Below are positions 45,348-56,855 of a DNA stretch of 64,000 bases, one piece after another. Within the stretch, counting starts at the first letter, position 1, and the number at the start of each line of letters is the position of its first letter. The notes beneath the pieces were generated by a model that was not told the DNA's origin, ran no database searches, and saw only the letters and a list, made by a program, of their open reading frames with translations. Source of the DNA: Chelydra serpentina (Eukaryota; Chordata; Testudines; Chelydridae); assembly GCA_037349315.1 (NCBI GenBank), contig JBAIAC010000054.1, positions 1,364,001 to 1,428,000 on the forward strand, written 5' to 3'. The translations under genes were made by a program, and so were the position numbers.

Positions 45348-46867
45348 CTAGGGGAATTCTGCGCCAAAAAAATGAAAAATTCTGCAACCAAAAAATGAAA
45401 AATTCTGCACACAATATTTTAAAATTCTGAAAATTTTATTTGTCAAAATAACACAATATAATCACACCAGTTTCAATTATTTTTGGTCATTTATTTCAAA
45501 ATACCTGTCAGCAAGTATGTCTGTAACAATACAGACAACAAAAAAGATTCAGGAAATGTTTTTTGACAAGTAGATTCCTTACTAGGCATATTAATATATA
45601 AGTCTGAGTACTAATTTCCCGCACCACTCAGAAGCAGTGCAAAGGCTTGGGGGAGTTAGGGGTAACAGAGGAGCTGAGGGAGAGGGAAGTAAATTGCTGG
45701 GAAGGAGCCTGGGTGTGAACTTAGAGGGTTGTTGGGTATGGGTGGGGAAAGTATGGAACAGGTTATTTTTGTGGGGCGGGGAGGGATTGTTAGGGCACCT
45801 CCCCCATGCAGACCCTGGCTGACCCCTAACCTCTCCCATTCAGTCAGGCACATCTGTCCCTGTCCCCATGTGTTCCTGAAACCCCATGTGCCCTTGCACC
45901 CCCGTCCACATTTGTCCCCCCACCCCCACTCAGACACCCACTCCCCCATCCTCATGTGGCTCTGTATCCCCTCCCCCTGTCCCCACGTGTCTCTGTGTCC
46001 CCACCCAGCCACTCCCCTGTCCCTATGTAGCTCTGCACCCCCTCCTCCATCACCATGTTGCCCTGCACCTCCCTCCCCACCGTGGTCGTGTGTCTTCACT
46101 CCCATTCAGCCCTTGCCCCAGTCTGTTCTCCCCCACTAGCCCTTATGAGCCTCTCTGACCATCCCCAAGACCCCACGCCATCTGTCTCCCCATAGCCCCT
46201 GTCTCCTGACCTGGCCTGACAGACAATGCGAAGAAGGCACACTTTCTCTTCCTTAGCTGGGCGTGAGCTGCTGCTTTGTTCTATTGCAACCGTGCCCTCT
46301 GGTGGTCAAAAGGCAGAACTGCAGAAGTTATTTTCTGCTGGGGAAAAAAGAACAAGGAGTACTTGTGGCACCTTAGAGACTAACAAACGTATTTGGGTAT
46401 AAGCTTTTGTGGGCTAAAACCCATCAGATGCATGGAGTGGAAAATACAGTAGGAAGATATATATACACAGTACATGAAAAGATGGGAGTTACCTTACCAA
46501 GTGTATCTGTGTGGGGGGGTCAGTTCTAACGAGACAATTCAATTAAAGTGGGCTATTATCAACATGAGGAAAAATCACTTTTGTAGTGGTAATCAGGGTG
46601 ACCCATTTCAAACAGTTGACAAGAAGGTGTGAGTAACAGTAGGGGGAAATTAGGGTGGGGAAAATAGTTTTTAGTTTATGTAGTGACCCATCCTCTCCCA
46701 GGGATGGGAGTTGCTGGGAGTTGCCGCTGTTCTTGTGCCACAGCACCCTCTGGTGGGCAAAAGGTGGACCTGCAGCAACATTTTGGCAGCTTTTTTCTGC
46801 GCAAAAATTTTAAAATCTGTGGGGCTCCTTAATTATGCGCATGTGCAGGAGCGCAGAATTCCCCCAG
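45348..46867. mobile_element. hAT-type element with GGGGGAATTCTGCGC termini
   Basis: The left end CTAGGGGAATTCTGCGCC and the right end GCGCAGAATTCCCCCAG are inverted repeats. Inside the left end is an AT-rich repeat (AAATGAAAAATTCTGCA, several times). The interior is C-rich without a transposase. A PLE fragment at about 46350-46700 interrupts it. The 8-bp duplication is not clear. Confidence 0.7.
46350..46700 (-). mobile_element. Penelope-like element, 3' region (older subfamily)
   Basis: It reads AGTACTTGTGGCACCTTAGA, GTATAAGCTTTTGTGGGCTA, then a 3' UTR with AGATGCATGGAGTGG and ACAATTCAATTAAAGTGGGC. This is the same order as the PLE at 54882-59573, whose ORF is on the minus strand. Confidence 0.75.
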
Positions 46868-48179
46868 GAGTAGGTTATGTGAGCTCACCAGCTCAGCACT
46901 TCTAGTTTACTGGGCTGCTGCCAAGCTATAGGCCTCTATGCTTATTGATTCAACCCTTCTAGCAGACTGAGGTGAGAGCTAGGACTCTCTGAGATTACAC
47001 AGCACTTCTACCTTGCTGGCCTCATGTGAAGGCCTAGGTCTATAGAAAAAAGCCCACTAGGGATATAAATACAGAGTATTATTATAGTAGCTCCTAGCAG
47101 CAACCACGATAGTAAGGCTGAATTTCAATCAGCATAGGCCTTTTTAGCTGCTCATATCTTTTGGGCTGCAGGCTTTCATGCTTGTTGAGAGGATAAAACT
47201 CACTGAAAGCAGAGAGTGCCGTGCAAGTGCTAACTATCATTGGCATCTCTGCCTATAGGAAGGTTGGTCTTGCCAGTCACTCTGTCTCTTTCTCGGTATT
47301 GCCAGCCTCCGATGATTGAAAATCATGATTCAGACCTCCCCAAAACCATGAGATCGGCCCAAAAAATCATGAGTTTTTTAAAAATAATTATATTGTATTT
47401 TTGGTCTGCTTTGATTTGTTGAACTCCCTCTGCCCATCCTCAGCGGGTGACACAAGCTGTTACCCACTCTCCCAAATGTACTGGGAGAGGTGAGTTTAGC
47501 ACCTGCCACAAGAGCTCTCACTCCCACATTTGCCTGCCCCCATCTAGCAATTAATTCTGCCCCTCTAGCCCCCCCATCATTTCAAACCCCCCAACTCCCA
47601 CTCCCCTTCAGTTTGGCCCCCGAGTCCTCACCTCCATATCCTCAGCCTCCATCAGCTCTGCCCACCCCAGCCTCATCTCTGCTCCTCCTGGGCTCTTCAC
47701 CCTCCTCCCCCAAGCCTGGGGGGCTGCAGCAGGGTTCCCGCTCCCTGGCTGGGGGGCAGCTCCAGGTGTGCTTCACCCCCCTTCTGCTTCTGCCCAGGCA
47801 GGTGCTGCAGGGGGGAGAGGGGAACAAGGAAACACCCTGTTCTCCCAAGTTGCTCATGGAGGGGGGGCACCCTGAGCGGCTGAGCTCCCCCTGTGAGAAT
47901 GGCTATGGGGAAAGGAAGCAGGAGAGAGCTCTCTTCCAGCAGCAGGTCTGATTGGTTATCCTGCCCCAGGCGGGCCAGTGCAGCAGGCAGTCTGTCAGAG
48001 GGCTCAAATTCACTAGCGGGTCTGGAGCTTCCAGCACCACTGCCCAGTTCCACCCACTCCCTCCAACGTACCCTGTCCCTGCTCCTCCCCAGCGCTTCCT
48101 GCATGCCACGAAACAGCTGATCACAGCGGGCAGGAAGTGCTGGGATGGAAGGGGAGGAGTTGATTGGTGGGGCCACCGG
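46868..48179. other. no gene recognised
   Basis: Unclassified. AATCATGATTCAG and AAAATCATGAG near 47320-47370 form a short degenerate repeat. The C-rich ORFs at 47490-47951 (+) and 47697-48434 (-) lack domains and overlap a repeat. Confidence 0.35.
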
Positions 48180-48403
48180 TGAATGGGCGCCAGGATTTGG
48201 GGGGCAGCATTTCAGTCCCTCGGCGGCCGCCGGGTCCTTGGCGGCATTCAGTGGCTGCTTCTTCTGCCGGCAGCACTTCGGCGGCAGCCTCTCCCACCGC
48301 CTGGGTCCCTGGCAGCAGCTTCTTCGGCCGCTGGGGTCCTCGGCGGCACTTCGGCAGCAGCCTCTCCCACCACCGCTGCCGCCTAGGGTGGCAAAAAAGC
48401 TGG
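48180..48403 (-). mobile_element. partial hAT-type MITE, inverted copy of the 30805-31074 family
   Basis: It begins GGGCGCCAGGATTTGGGGGG, the complement of AAATCCTGGCGCC at about 31019, and ends CCTAGGGTGGCAAAAAAGCTGG, the wording at 30978-30997. Between lie CGGCGGC-rich units. Confidence 0.65.
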
Positions 48404-48816
48404 CGTTGCTCCTGCCTACAGAGTAAGTTTGCAATAAGACAGCAGGTAGGACAGAGAGCAGCCATTATTCCAGCAGGCCGGGCTCAATATAACTGAAGCT
48501 AATGGATTTCTTTTCTTCATGGAGTATAGCAAAGCTCTAATTGTACACTGCAGGTAGAGTTCTCCTCTGGCTGGGAGCTAAACCCTCTACATTAAGTCGG
48601 ATCAATACAAATATGCAGGGGGAATCAAATCCTCAGTTATTTGTATTCTTCTTCTATTTGTTTTGTGATGGGAAGAACAAATAACCACACACAAAATGTT
48701 TGAACAGCCCCGAGGACACTTTATAAACCAAATGTGCAGTGAGCAGGATTTCTGCAGTTCCTAGCAATTCAATTAGCTCAGCAAGATGACAACATAAGAA
48801 ACACAGACAAGCTTCA
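48404..48816. other. no gene seen upstream of the tRNA
   Basis: Non-repetitive, AT-rich. I see no ORF worth noting. It is the immediate 5' flank of the tRNA gene. Confidence 0.4.
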
Positions 48817-48889
48817 GCCCCAGTGGCCTAATGGATAAGGCATTGGCTTCCTAAGCCAGAGATTGTGGGTTCAAGTCCCATCTGGGGTG
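48817..48889 (+). tRNA. tRNA-Arg (anticodon CCT)
   Basis: 73 nt without an intron that fold into a full cloverleaf. The acceptor GCCCCAG pairs with CTGGGGT (one G-T at the end) with discriminator G at 48889. The D arm is GCCTAATGGATAAGGC. The anticodon stem TTGGC/GCCAG has loop TTCCTAA and anticodon CCT at 48850-48852. The T arm is GTGGG/CCCAT with loop TTCAAGT. The internal promoter boxes fit (A box TGGCCTAATGG, B box GGTTCAAGTCC). A Pol III terminator TTTT follows at 48899-48902. The sequence is very close to the vertebrate tRNA-Arg-CCT as I know it. The G discriminator (commonly A in that gene) and T-G pair in the anticodon stem are small departures. Confidence 0.88.
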
Positions 48890-48898
48890 AAAAGCTAC

Positions 48899-48902
48899 TT
48901 TT
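48899..48902 (+). terminator. Pol III terminator of the tRNA gene
   Basis: A T4 run ten bases after the end of the mature tRNA, the usual Pol III stop. Confidence 0.7.
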
Positions 48903-48904
48903 GG

Positions 48905-49078
48905 GCAGGGATAGCTCAGTGGTTTGAGCATTGGCCTGCTAAACCCAGGGTTGTGAGTTCAATCCTTCAGGGGGCCATTTAGGGATCTGGGGCAAAAATT
49001 GGGGATTGGTCCTGCTTTGAGCAGGGGGTTGGACTAGATGACCTCCTAAGGTCCCTTCCAACCCTGAGATTCTATGAT
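48905..49078 (+). mobile_element. tRNA-derived SINE directly after the tRNA gene
   Basis: Full-length copy with A and B boxes, body, CR1 tail and ATTCTATGAT end. It starts about 2 nt after the T4 terminator of the tRNA-Arg gene and is in the same orientation. Confidence 0.9.
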
Positions 49079-49197
49079 TAAGAATGTTTCTACTGCTGCT
49101 GTTGTGTCTCATGTTACCTGGAATGTCTTTGGGCTACAGGCTTGTGAAAAGCACACAAGTGTCAGTGCTCCATACGTATGACAAGAGAAGACTCTTA

Positions 49198-49736
49198 GGC
49201 CATGTCTACACATACAATAGATGAGTGGTTCCTGCCCAGGGACCCCTCCCCCGCAGTGCCCAGGCTGCGTTCACAGCGCTGTCCCCGCCCCAATTTACCT
49301 GGGGGAGGGGGTGCTCTCTGTCCTTCTCTCCTTGCGCGTCTTCCCTGCACGTTCGGCTGCTCTCCCTGGCAGACAAGGCTCGGTCCCTCTCCCCACTCAG
49401 CTGCCAGGCCGAACGCACTGGGGGAGGTGCAGGAAGAAAAGGACAGAGTCCCTCTCCATTCCCACCCCCAGCAGGCCAATCTGGGGGATTACGTGACCCC
49501 CCACATTCCCCCCTATGTATCACTGCAGCGCTGTACTGGTGCAGCTGTATCGGTACCCCTGCGCCGCCGCAGCACATGTGGTGAAGATGCTCTATGCCGA
49601 TAGGCGAGACCTCTCCTGTCGCCATCAAAAAACCACCCCCATGAGCGGCAGAACCTAGGTCGGTGGGAGCGTACACTGCAGTGCTTATGGCAGTGTAACA
49701 AGTTTTACCAGCCTAGGCGGTTTGTGTAGACATAGC
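49198..49736. mobile_element. MITE with GGCCATGTCTACACA termini
   Basis: The left end GGCCATGTCTACACA and the right end TGTGTAGACATAGC are inverted repeats related to the GGCTTTGTCTACACT family. The left flank is TTA and the right flank TTT or TTA (by one-base choice of end), compatible with a 3-bp PIF/Harbinger-type duplication. The GC-rich interior has no transposase. The 119-156 codon ORFs within overlap on both strands and are not called. Confidence 0.7.
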
Positions 49737-49764
49737 TTTACTTTACTGACAGTGCTATACCCCC

Positions 49765-49944
49765 TGGGGGAGGAGATAGCTCAGTGGTTTGCGCATTGGC
49801 CTGTTAAACCCAGCGTTGTAAGTTCAATCCTTGAGGGGGCCATTTGGGAATATAGGGCAAAAATTGGGGATTGGTCTTGCTTTGAGCAGGGGGTTGGACT
49901 AAATGATTTCCTAAGCTCCCTTCCAACTCTGAAATTCTATGATT
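49765..49944 (+). mobile_element. tRNA-derived SINE, diverged copy
   Basis: Full length, with more substitutions than the others (GCGCATTGGCCTGTTAAACC, AAATGATTTCCTAAGCTCCC), so probably older. Confidence 0.88.
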
Positions 49945-52288
49945 CAAAGCACTGGCTACACAGCACAAGCCCTGCTAACCCAACTCTGTCGACCTGGGCT
50001 GGGAGACTCCATTTTCCTGACAGACACATTTGTCCCTGCCAGCAGGTAGGGGATCTTGGGGGACAATTACTGCACTGGTGGGGTGCAAAATAAACTTTAT
50101 TAAGAGAATATAAAAACAGGGAAAATTCAATAGTGAGGGGTATGGGGTTTGTTAAGGTAGACAATTGGGGAGGGATTTCTTTTAGTAAACAGGATAGGGG
50201 GTTTCAATAGTGGGGTACAGTACAGCGAGGTACAATACAGTTGGTAACCAATTAACACTGAAGTATAAATGTAACAGGTAGCTAACAATTTCTATGTAAA
50301 GGGTGTGTCACAGCAGCATATAACCAACTAACAGTTATGGGTAAAATGTGTTAAATAACCAACAACTTTAGGTAAAAATGGGTCACAGTGGTGTAAATGT
50401 AAAATGTGAGGTGTGTTAGAGAGAAAAAGGAAAGTAACCAATGGGGTTTTTATGCTAGACTTTAGTAATGCAATTGAGGCTTGGCAGCTATAGGAAGGGG
50501 GGGGTGAGCACGTGGTGGAAGGGATTAGGGGAGAGAGAGAGAAAGGCAGTGGTAGAGAAATTAGGTTGGGGGGTGGGGGAAGACACGTGGTGGAGCAGAG
50601 ACCAAAGGCAGAGGCGCTGCGGAGGGAGATTTGAACTGAGGGAGACACAGAGAGCAGACAGGCTGCAAGTTTAAACAGAGAGAGAGCGAGAGAGTGGTAG
50701 AGAAATGAGGTTGGGGGGTTTGGGCAGCGGGAAGACAGACTTAACCACAATTATACAGAACAGAGCAAAATCTTATCTATGATTTAACTTAACCAAGACT
50801 ACACAAGTTAGCAAGTAACAGAACACAATACAAACAATTCTTTAAACCTACTTAACCACAGCTATGCAAAATGAAATTACAATTTATCTAGACTAAAGAC
50901 TAAACCTAATACAGACCAAGGAGTTAGCTTGCGCCTGCCTGCTGGGGAAAGAAAGCCAGCAGTTAAAACAAGGGGAAGTGTGCAAGAGGTTTTCTTTTTC
51001 TTACCAATCCCCAAAGCAGCAACAGGAACGGCAGGTTTAGCATCAGACTTGATTCGCTTTCAATAATCAGGAGATCTTCAGGCACAAATTCGTTGTTCGT
51101 GGGAGGGGAGTTTAAAACGGGGGTACGCTCAAAAAACAAACAAGAGCGGGGAGAGAGCCTCCCAAAGACCCCTAGCTGATCAGACCAGGTGGCAAGGCAA
51201 GGAACTTCTCCAGGATCTGATCAGAAAATGTCTGGTTTTAAAGGCAAAGTTAGGCAGTTTCCCACCAGTACTTTTGATTGGCTTCTCTGGATACAGGGGA
51301 GGAGGGAGAGAGCAGGGAAAACTACAGGTAAGCATAGGCATGCCTGGGCAAGTTCTGAGCCACAGGTATGACTCATATGCTCAGCTATGTGGCCACTTTA
51401 GGTCTTGCATACCTGGGCAGAGCACCCCTACACCGAGCCCGGGTCTGAACAAAGGAACCGAACAAAGGAGCAAGAAGCCTCCTCCCTAGGCAGAGCAATG
51501 GCTCCAGTTAGTCTGTACGAGCCATTTTCATGAGCAGGGCCAGGCTGTGACTTTGGTCAGTTCCATGGCCGGGGTGGGGGGCGGCCACTATTGAAAAAGA
51601 ATCCAGCAGGGGGACAGCTGTAACAGACAACATTCTGCCACAGAACTTACATGTCACTCACATGTACAATAACCCATTAGAGCCAGCGGGTGACATGGAC
51701 GCAAACGAGGGCACAATTTGTCCTTGTGGGAGTGTTTACAGGAAGCAGGGAATCCAGTCAGCCCTGGAGTTGTTGAGTTTTTTTACTAGGACAGAGGCAT
51801 AAAGAAAAGAATTAACAGCTACTGTACAGTGCAGTTAATTCTCTTTATAAAGACAAAAGAGCTGAAAGATGCCTATTCTATCCTTGGTGCAGGCAAGCCA
51901 AGATGACAGACCATTGATGTGATGCTCACTGGATACTGAGTGATAATTGACTACACCCTTAACTTGTTTGGGCATAAATCAAAGCAAATCTGTATCCTCC
52001 TCAAGAATAAATCACTCTGGAGCCATCAGGATCCAGCACTAAACGCGTGAGCCTGCTAGTTTTGTAAGGGCACAAAGTGTGAAACAAAGTTTGTATCGGT
52101 TTCAACAGACTTCAGGGCAAACCCATACATTTGCTTTTACCCTTCAGCTTGTGTTGTTGGCCAGATGGGGACCACTAGTCCCCAACAGGGTTGGGGAAGG
52201 ATCCCAAGCTGAGGAGTAAGGGGATTAATATCGTGGTTTGAAATTTATAGAGTAATGTAAATAAATGCAAAGAAATACATTGCACTAA
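49945..52288. other. unclassified repeat, possible LTR
   Basis: A long non-coding block. It begins near 50090 with AAAATAAACTTTATTAAG, which holds AATAAA on both strands. It continues through GTTA-rich sequence and purine-rich tracts (50520-50700, GAGAGAGA) to about 51640. The layout resembles a long LTR or 3' UTR, but I could not define termini and found no protein domain. Confidence 0.35.
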
Positions 52289-53340
52289 GGCCCTGTCTGC
52301 ACTGGGGATTTCACTAGGGCTGGTGACTAGGCTGCCAAGTGTCCGGTTTTCAACTGGAACACCCTGCCAAAAAGGGACCCCGGCGGCTCCGGTCGGCACT
52401 GCTGATCGGGCTGTTAAAAGTCTGGTCAGCAGCGCAGCGGGGTCCCGGGGCTAAGGCAGGCTCCCTGCCTACCCTGGCTCCGTGTAGGTCCCTGCATCAC
52501 CTAGGCACATGGGAGGCCAGGGAGGATCTGCACGCTGCCCCTACCCCCAGTGCCGGCTCTGCAGCTCCCATTGGCCGGGAACCACAACAAATGGGAGCTG
52601 CGGGGGCAGTGCCTGCAGGCATGAGGACAGAACGCAGAGCCTCCCTGGCCACCCGTGCACCTAGAGACCACAGGGACCTGGCAGCTGCTTCCTGGGAGGC
52701 ATGGTAACTGCTGCCGGGACGGCACACCCCGAACCCCCTGCTGCACCCCAACCCCCTGCCCCAGCCCAGAGTCCCCTTCCACACCCAAACTCCTCCTGGA
52801 GCCTGCACCCTGCACCCCCACACACCCCTGCCCCAGCCTGGAGCCCCATCCCACACCCTGAACTCTGCACCCCAAACCCTTCATTCCCAGCCCCACCCTA
52901 GAACTCGCACCCCCAGCCAGAGCCCTCACTCCCCTCCCGCACGCCAACCTCCTGCCTGAGGGTGGGGAAGAGAGAGCAATGGAGGGAGGGAGGATGGAGT
53001 GAATGGGGGGCGGGGCCTTGGAGAAGGGGTGAGGTGGGGGCGGGGCCTCAGGGAAGGGGCAGGGCAGGGCAGGGGTGTTCGGTTTTGTGCAATTAAAAAG
53101 TTGGCAACCCTACTGGTGACTATGCTAGTTGCACTTGTTGCCTACCCCCCAGGGTAGGCAAGTAAAGGTACTATAGTCTGTGAAGGACACCAATGCAGTT
53201 TATCCCAATTTCCAGCAGCAGCCAACTGCACAGTGCCAATTGCAACCTGCAGTGTTTTACCCTGTCTACACCTGGGATTTGCTCTGGGGCAGCTACCCCG
53301 ACAAGCCTCAAGGCCTGAAATCCCCATTGTAGACAAAGCC
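52289..53340. mobile_element. Harbinger-type MITE split by a hAT-type MITE
   Basis: The left end GGCCCTGTCTGCACTGGGGA and the right end TCCCCATTGTAGACAAAGCC are inverted repeats, flanked on both sides by TAA (52286-52288 and 53341-53343), as for PIF/Harbinger. 52328-53112 is a later insertion. Confidence 0.82.
52328..53112. mobile_element. hAT-type MITE, second copy of the TAGGGTTGCC family
   Basis: The left end TAGGCTGCCAAGTGTCCGG and the right end AAGTTGGCAACCCTA pair with it. A perfect 8-bp duplication, CTGGTGAC, is at 52320-52327 and 53113-53120. The interior is C-rich and non-coding, like the copy at 29271-29916. Confidence 0.88.
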
Positions 53341-53899
53341 TAAAAGCAATCTGATTTCTTAGAGGTGTGGAGCAGCTGAGCTCCCTGCTCAGCTTCTTTG
53401 ACAGTCAGGACATCAGAGGCAGATTCTGTGGCCTGCTCCCCTTGCACTGGTAAATGTCGTTATGGCCTGGGGAAGCGGAGGAATCGGTTTAAAGCTGGCC
53501 CTGAGGATCATGCCCTGTGGCACAGCCAGTCTCAGGGCAACCTAATAAGTGCAGCTGGTCTGCAGTAGGCTGCCTGATTGGCTACATCAGTGGTTCTCAA
53601 CCAGGGTACGCGTACGCAGAGATCTTTCAGGGGGTACGTCAGCTCATCTAGAGATTTGCCTAGTTTTACACCAGGCTACACGAAAAGCACTAGCGAAGTC
53701 AGTTCAAACTAACATTTCATACAGACAATGACTAATTTATACTGCTCTGTATATTATAGAGTAATGTACAGTGGGTATATACATGGTATTAGACATGTGT
53801 TTTATGTCTTTTACTCATGAGTGCAAGCACGTTAATGAGGTTGAAGTTGTCATGGTGTGTTTGTGCTCACGATATAAAAATTGATAGATTTTTAAAATG

Positions 53900-54881
53900 A
53901 GGAGTTGGAAGCGACGGTAATGCCGACAGTGAAAATTGTAAGAAATTGAAGATGACTGAAAAAAAAGCCATCATCAGTTCTGCGGGGAATCTTTTGCTTT
54001 TGGATTCACGTCTGCAAATAGTGATTCACCTAAAGGTTTGTGTTTCCTTTGCAGAGAAACTCTAATAACAAGTATCAGAGGGGTAGCCGGGTCAGTCTGG
54101 ATCTGCAAGAGCGACAAAGAGTTCTGTAGCACCTTATAGACTAACAGATATATTGGAGCATAAGCTTTCGTAGGCGAAAACCCACTTAGTCAGATGCATG
54201 TGCATGACGAAGTGGGTCTTCGCCCACGAAAGCTTATGCTCCAATCTATCTGTTAGTCTATAAGGTGCTACAGGACTCTTTGTCTCTCTAATACCAGTAT
54301 GAAGCCAGCATATTTGCAATGACATTTGAAGACAGAACACCCTGTGCATGCAAGTAAGCCAATAGATTTTTTTCAAAGAAAGCTTTCTGAGTTCCAGACT
54401 TGCCATCTTAAAATGAAAAAAGCTTTAACTATTTCTACAAAAGCACTTGAAACTTCCTATGTAGATCATTTGGCCCACTTACATCTGAGTTCAAGTCATG
54501 TTTCCCCAACATTCAACACAATTCAGCTCAACTCGACTAGGAGAGAAACCCATTCATTCTGTCAGAGATTAGCAACAGTAACCTCTCTGCTAGTCAGCAA
54601 GAAAATCTTTTGCTTTCCTCAGACTGTGGTCTGCAAATGAAGATTAATGACTCCACACTTCCCTTGTTCTGGTGTTTAGTACAGAAAGAGTACAGTGACC
54701 TTGAGAACCATGCTTTGGATGTTCTATCATCTTTTGGGTCAACATATCTTTGTGAAGTCTCATTTTCTGCTATGACTGCCCTTAAGACAAAGACTAGAAA
54801 TCGACACAGTGTAGAGAAAAACTTTATTATTGCTGTCGCTTCACTGTCTCCCAAAATAACAAGGCTCACAAGAGAAAAACA
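53900..54881 (+). pseudogene. hAT transposase remnant (BED finger and C-terminal part)
   Basis: Before the first PLE insert a frame reads DSPKGLCFLCRETL, and after it come MKPAYLQ and HLKTEHP. Together these follow a BED zinc finger pattern (Cys-x2-Cys and His-x4-His). A later frame (LVQKEYSDLENHALDVLSSF, then CEVSFSAMTALKTKTRNR) is the hAT C-terminal dimerisation region, with the typical 'E..FS.M...K...RNR' wording. The middle of the transposase, including most of the catalytic core, is missing and frames are shifted. It is not functional. Confidence 0.75.
54071..54285. mobile_element. Penelope-like element, inverted dimer of 3' ends
   Basis: The left arm GTATCAGAGGGGTAGCCGGG to CAGATGCATG, and the right arm the inverse (GACGAAGTGGGTCTTCGCCC to CTACAGGACTCTTTGTC). 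The target duplication CTCTAATAACA / CTCTAATACCA (54060-54070 and 54286-54296) matches at 10 of 11 positions. It is the second foldback PLE in the window. Confidence 0.82.
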
Positions 54882-55337
54882 AGTATCAGAGGGGTAGCCG
54901 TGTTAGTTTGGACCTGTAGAAGCGACAAAGGGTCCTGTGGCACCTTATAGACTAAGGCCTTGGCTACACTTGCAGATGTACAGCGCTGTGAGTTAAACCC
55001 GTCTTCGTACAGCTGAGTAGGGAAAGCGCTGCAGCCTGTCCACACTGGCAGCCGCCAGCGCAGTAACGAGCACTAACGTGGCTACATTTGCGGCACTTGC
55101 AGCAGCTTTGGGAGCGGTGCATTATGGGCAGGTATCCCACAGAACACCTCTTCCCATTCTGGCGCCGTGGGTTGTGGGAAGGGGGCATAGGGTATGGTGC
55201 ATTCTGGGTCCTGTCCCAACGCCCCGTGATGCATCGCTTCGCATCCCAGCAATCCCTGTGTTTCCGGCCACAATTTGCGCCATCTTTCAACGGTTTCTTT
55301 ATAGCGCAATCTGTGCTCCATTTAGGTCAGCGGGAAA

Positions 55338-56583
55338 ATGGATCCCGACCTGGTGAGCAAAATACTGACGAGTCTCGCCAGCAAGTCACGTTTGGCAGTC
55401 GAGCTCTTCCTTAAGATCCACAGTGAGAGCGAGGAGTCCGACGATGACGATGAAATTGTCACGCAAAACGCGTACGACACGAACTTGCTTGTGGCATTCA
55501 CGGACATGCTATGCACCGTGGAACGCCACTTTGGGGCTCGGGAAACCAGCATAGAGTGGTGGGATCACATTGTCATGCAAGTCTGGGATGACGAGCAGTG
55601 GGTGCAGAACTTTCGGATGAGAAAAGCTACTTTCATGGGACTGTGTGAGGAGCTCGCCCCCGCCCTGCAAGGACACGAGATTGAGAGCTGCTCTGACGGT
55701 GGAGAAGCGGGTGGCTATTGCAATCTGGAAGCTCGCAACTCCGGACTGCTATCGATCAGTAGCGAACCAGTTTGGAGTGGGAAAGTCGACCGTTAGAATC
55801 GTGCTGATGCAAGTTTGCAAGGCCATTAATTGCATCCTGCTCAGAAGAACCGTGACTCTGGGTAACGTGCAGGACATTGTGGCTGGCTTTGAACAAATGG
55901 GTTTCCCTAACTGCGGAGGGGCGATAGATGGGACGCATATTCCTATTCTGGCACCACCCCACCTAGCATCCGAGTACATTAATCGGAAGGAGTATTTCTC
56001 CATGGTTCTCCAGGCGCTTGTGGATCACCGTGGGCATTTCATTGACATCAACGCAGGCTGGCCCGGAAAGGTGCATGACGCACGCATCTTTCGGAATACT
56101 GCCCTGTTCCGGAAGATGCAGTCCGGGACTTTTTTCCCAGACCGGAAGATCACGGTAGGGGAAATTGAAATGCCCACTGTGATCCTTGGAGACCCCGCGT
56201 ACCCTTTAATGCCATGGCTCATGAAACCCTACACAGGGAGCCTTGACAGCAGCAAGGAACGGTTCAACTACAGGCTGAGCACCCGGTGCAGAATGACTGC
56301 GGAGTGTGCTTTTGGCCGTTTGAAGGGCCGCTGGCGATCTCTATATGGGAAGCTGGACTTGGCCAAACACAGCATCCCCGCGGTTATATCCGCGTGCTGT
56401 ACCCTCCATAATATTTGTGAAGGGAAGGGTGAAATGTTCACTCAGGCGTGGACCTCAGAGGTTCAACACCTGGAGGCTGAATTTGCACAGCCAGAGAGCA
56501 GGGCTATTACAGGGGCCCAGCGTGGGGCTGCAAGGATCAGGGATGCCTTGAGGGAGAAATTTGAGGCTGACAACCACCAGTAA
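55338..56583 (+). pseudogene. Harbinger transposase (HARBI1-like), one frameshift
   Basis: DDE-type nuclease of the PIF/Harbinger family, which cuts and joins transposon ends together with the Myb-like partner. The start at 55338 opens MDPDLVSKILTSLASKSRLA; the first frame runs to about 55670, where one shift moves reading into the next frame up to the TAA at 56581-56583. The second frame has a helix-turn-helix (RSVANQFGVGKSTVRIVLMQ) and the catalytic blocks: GGAIDGTHIPI (first Asp), VDHRGHFIDINAGWPGKVHD, ILGDPAYPLMPWLMKPY (second Asp) and MTAECAFGRLKGRWRSL (Glu). All key acidic residues are present. The length, about 410 codons over both frames, is near the family norm. Only the frameshift stands against function. 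Confidence 0.93.
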
Positions 56584-56727
56584 TGTGTGCTGCCCTGCAC
56601 GACCCTGAAGTGAAGTGGTTCCAATTTTATCAGTTATCTGTCTTTGCTAAGCTGATTTGTGTTTGCTCAGCTCACTTGCGTTGCCTGTTTCTTTCCTGGC
56701 CTAAGGTATCTTTTTTCCTTATGCAAT

Positions 56728-56733
56728 AATAAA
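56728..56733 (+). promoter_or_regulatory. polyA signal of the transposase gene
   Basis: AATAAA 145 nt after the transposase stop codon. Confidence 0.75.
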
Positions 56734-56759
56734 GACTGTTTGCACATCCAAAGAATCCG

Positions 56760-56765
56760 TTTATT
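56760..56765 (-). promoter_or_regulatory. polyA signal of the Myb-like gene
   Basis: TTTATT on the + strand is AATAAA on the minus strand, 91 nt past the stop of the Myb-like gene. The two signals lie about 30 bp apart, so the genes converge tightly. Confidence 0.7.
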
Positions 56766-56855
56766 ACAGAGAAAATACATGTATTAAAAAGAAACACAAC
56801 TGCTTGTGAGACAGAAAGGGCAAGGGGGTGGTGGGTGGTGTGGGGAAGGGTTCAA

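Noticed and set aside
49945..51640. Possible endogenous retroviral LTR
   Set aside because: No termini, primer site or coding domain could be shown; left as unclassified.
29035..54285. Repeated short palindromic units reminiscent of a CRISPR array
   Set aside because: They are scattered PLE 3' ends, not regularly spaced repeats with unique spacers, and this is an animal genome.
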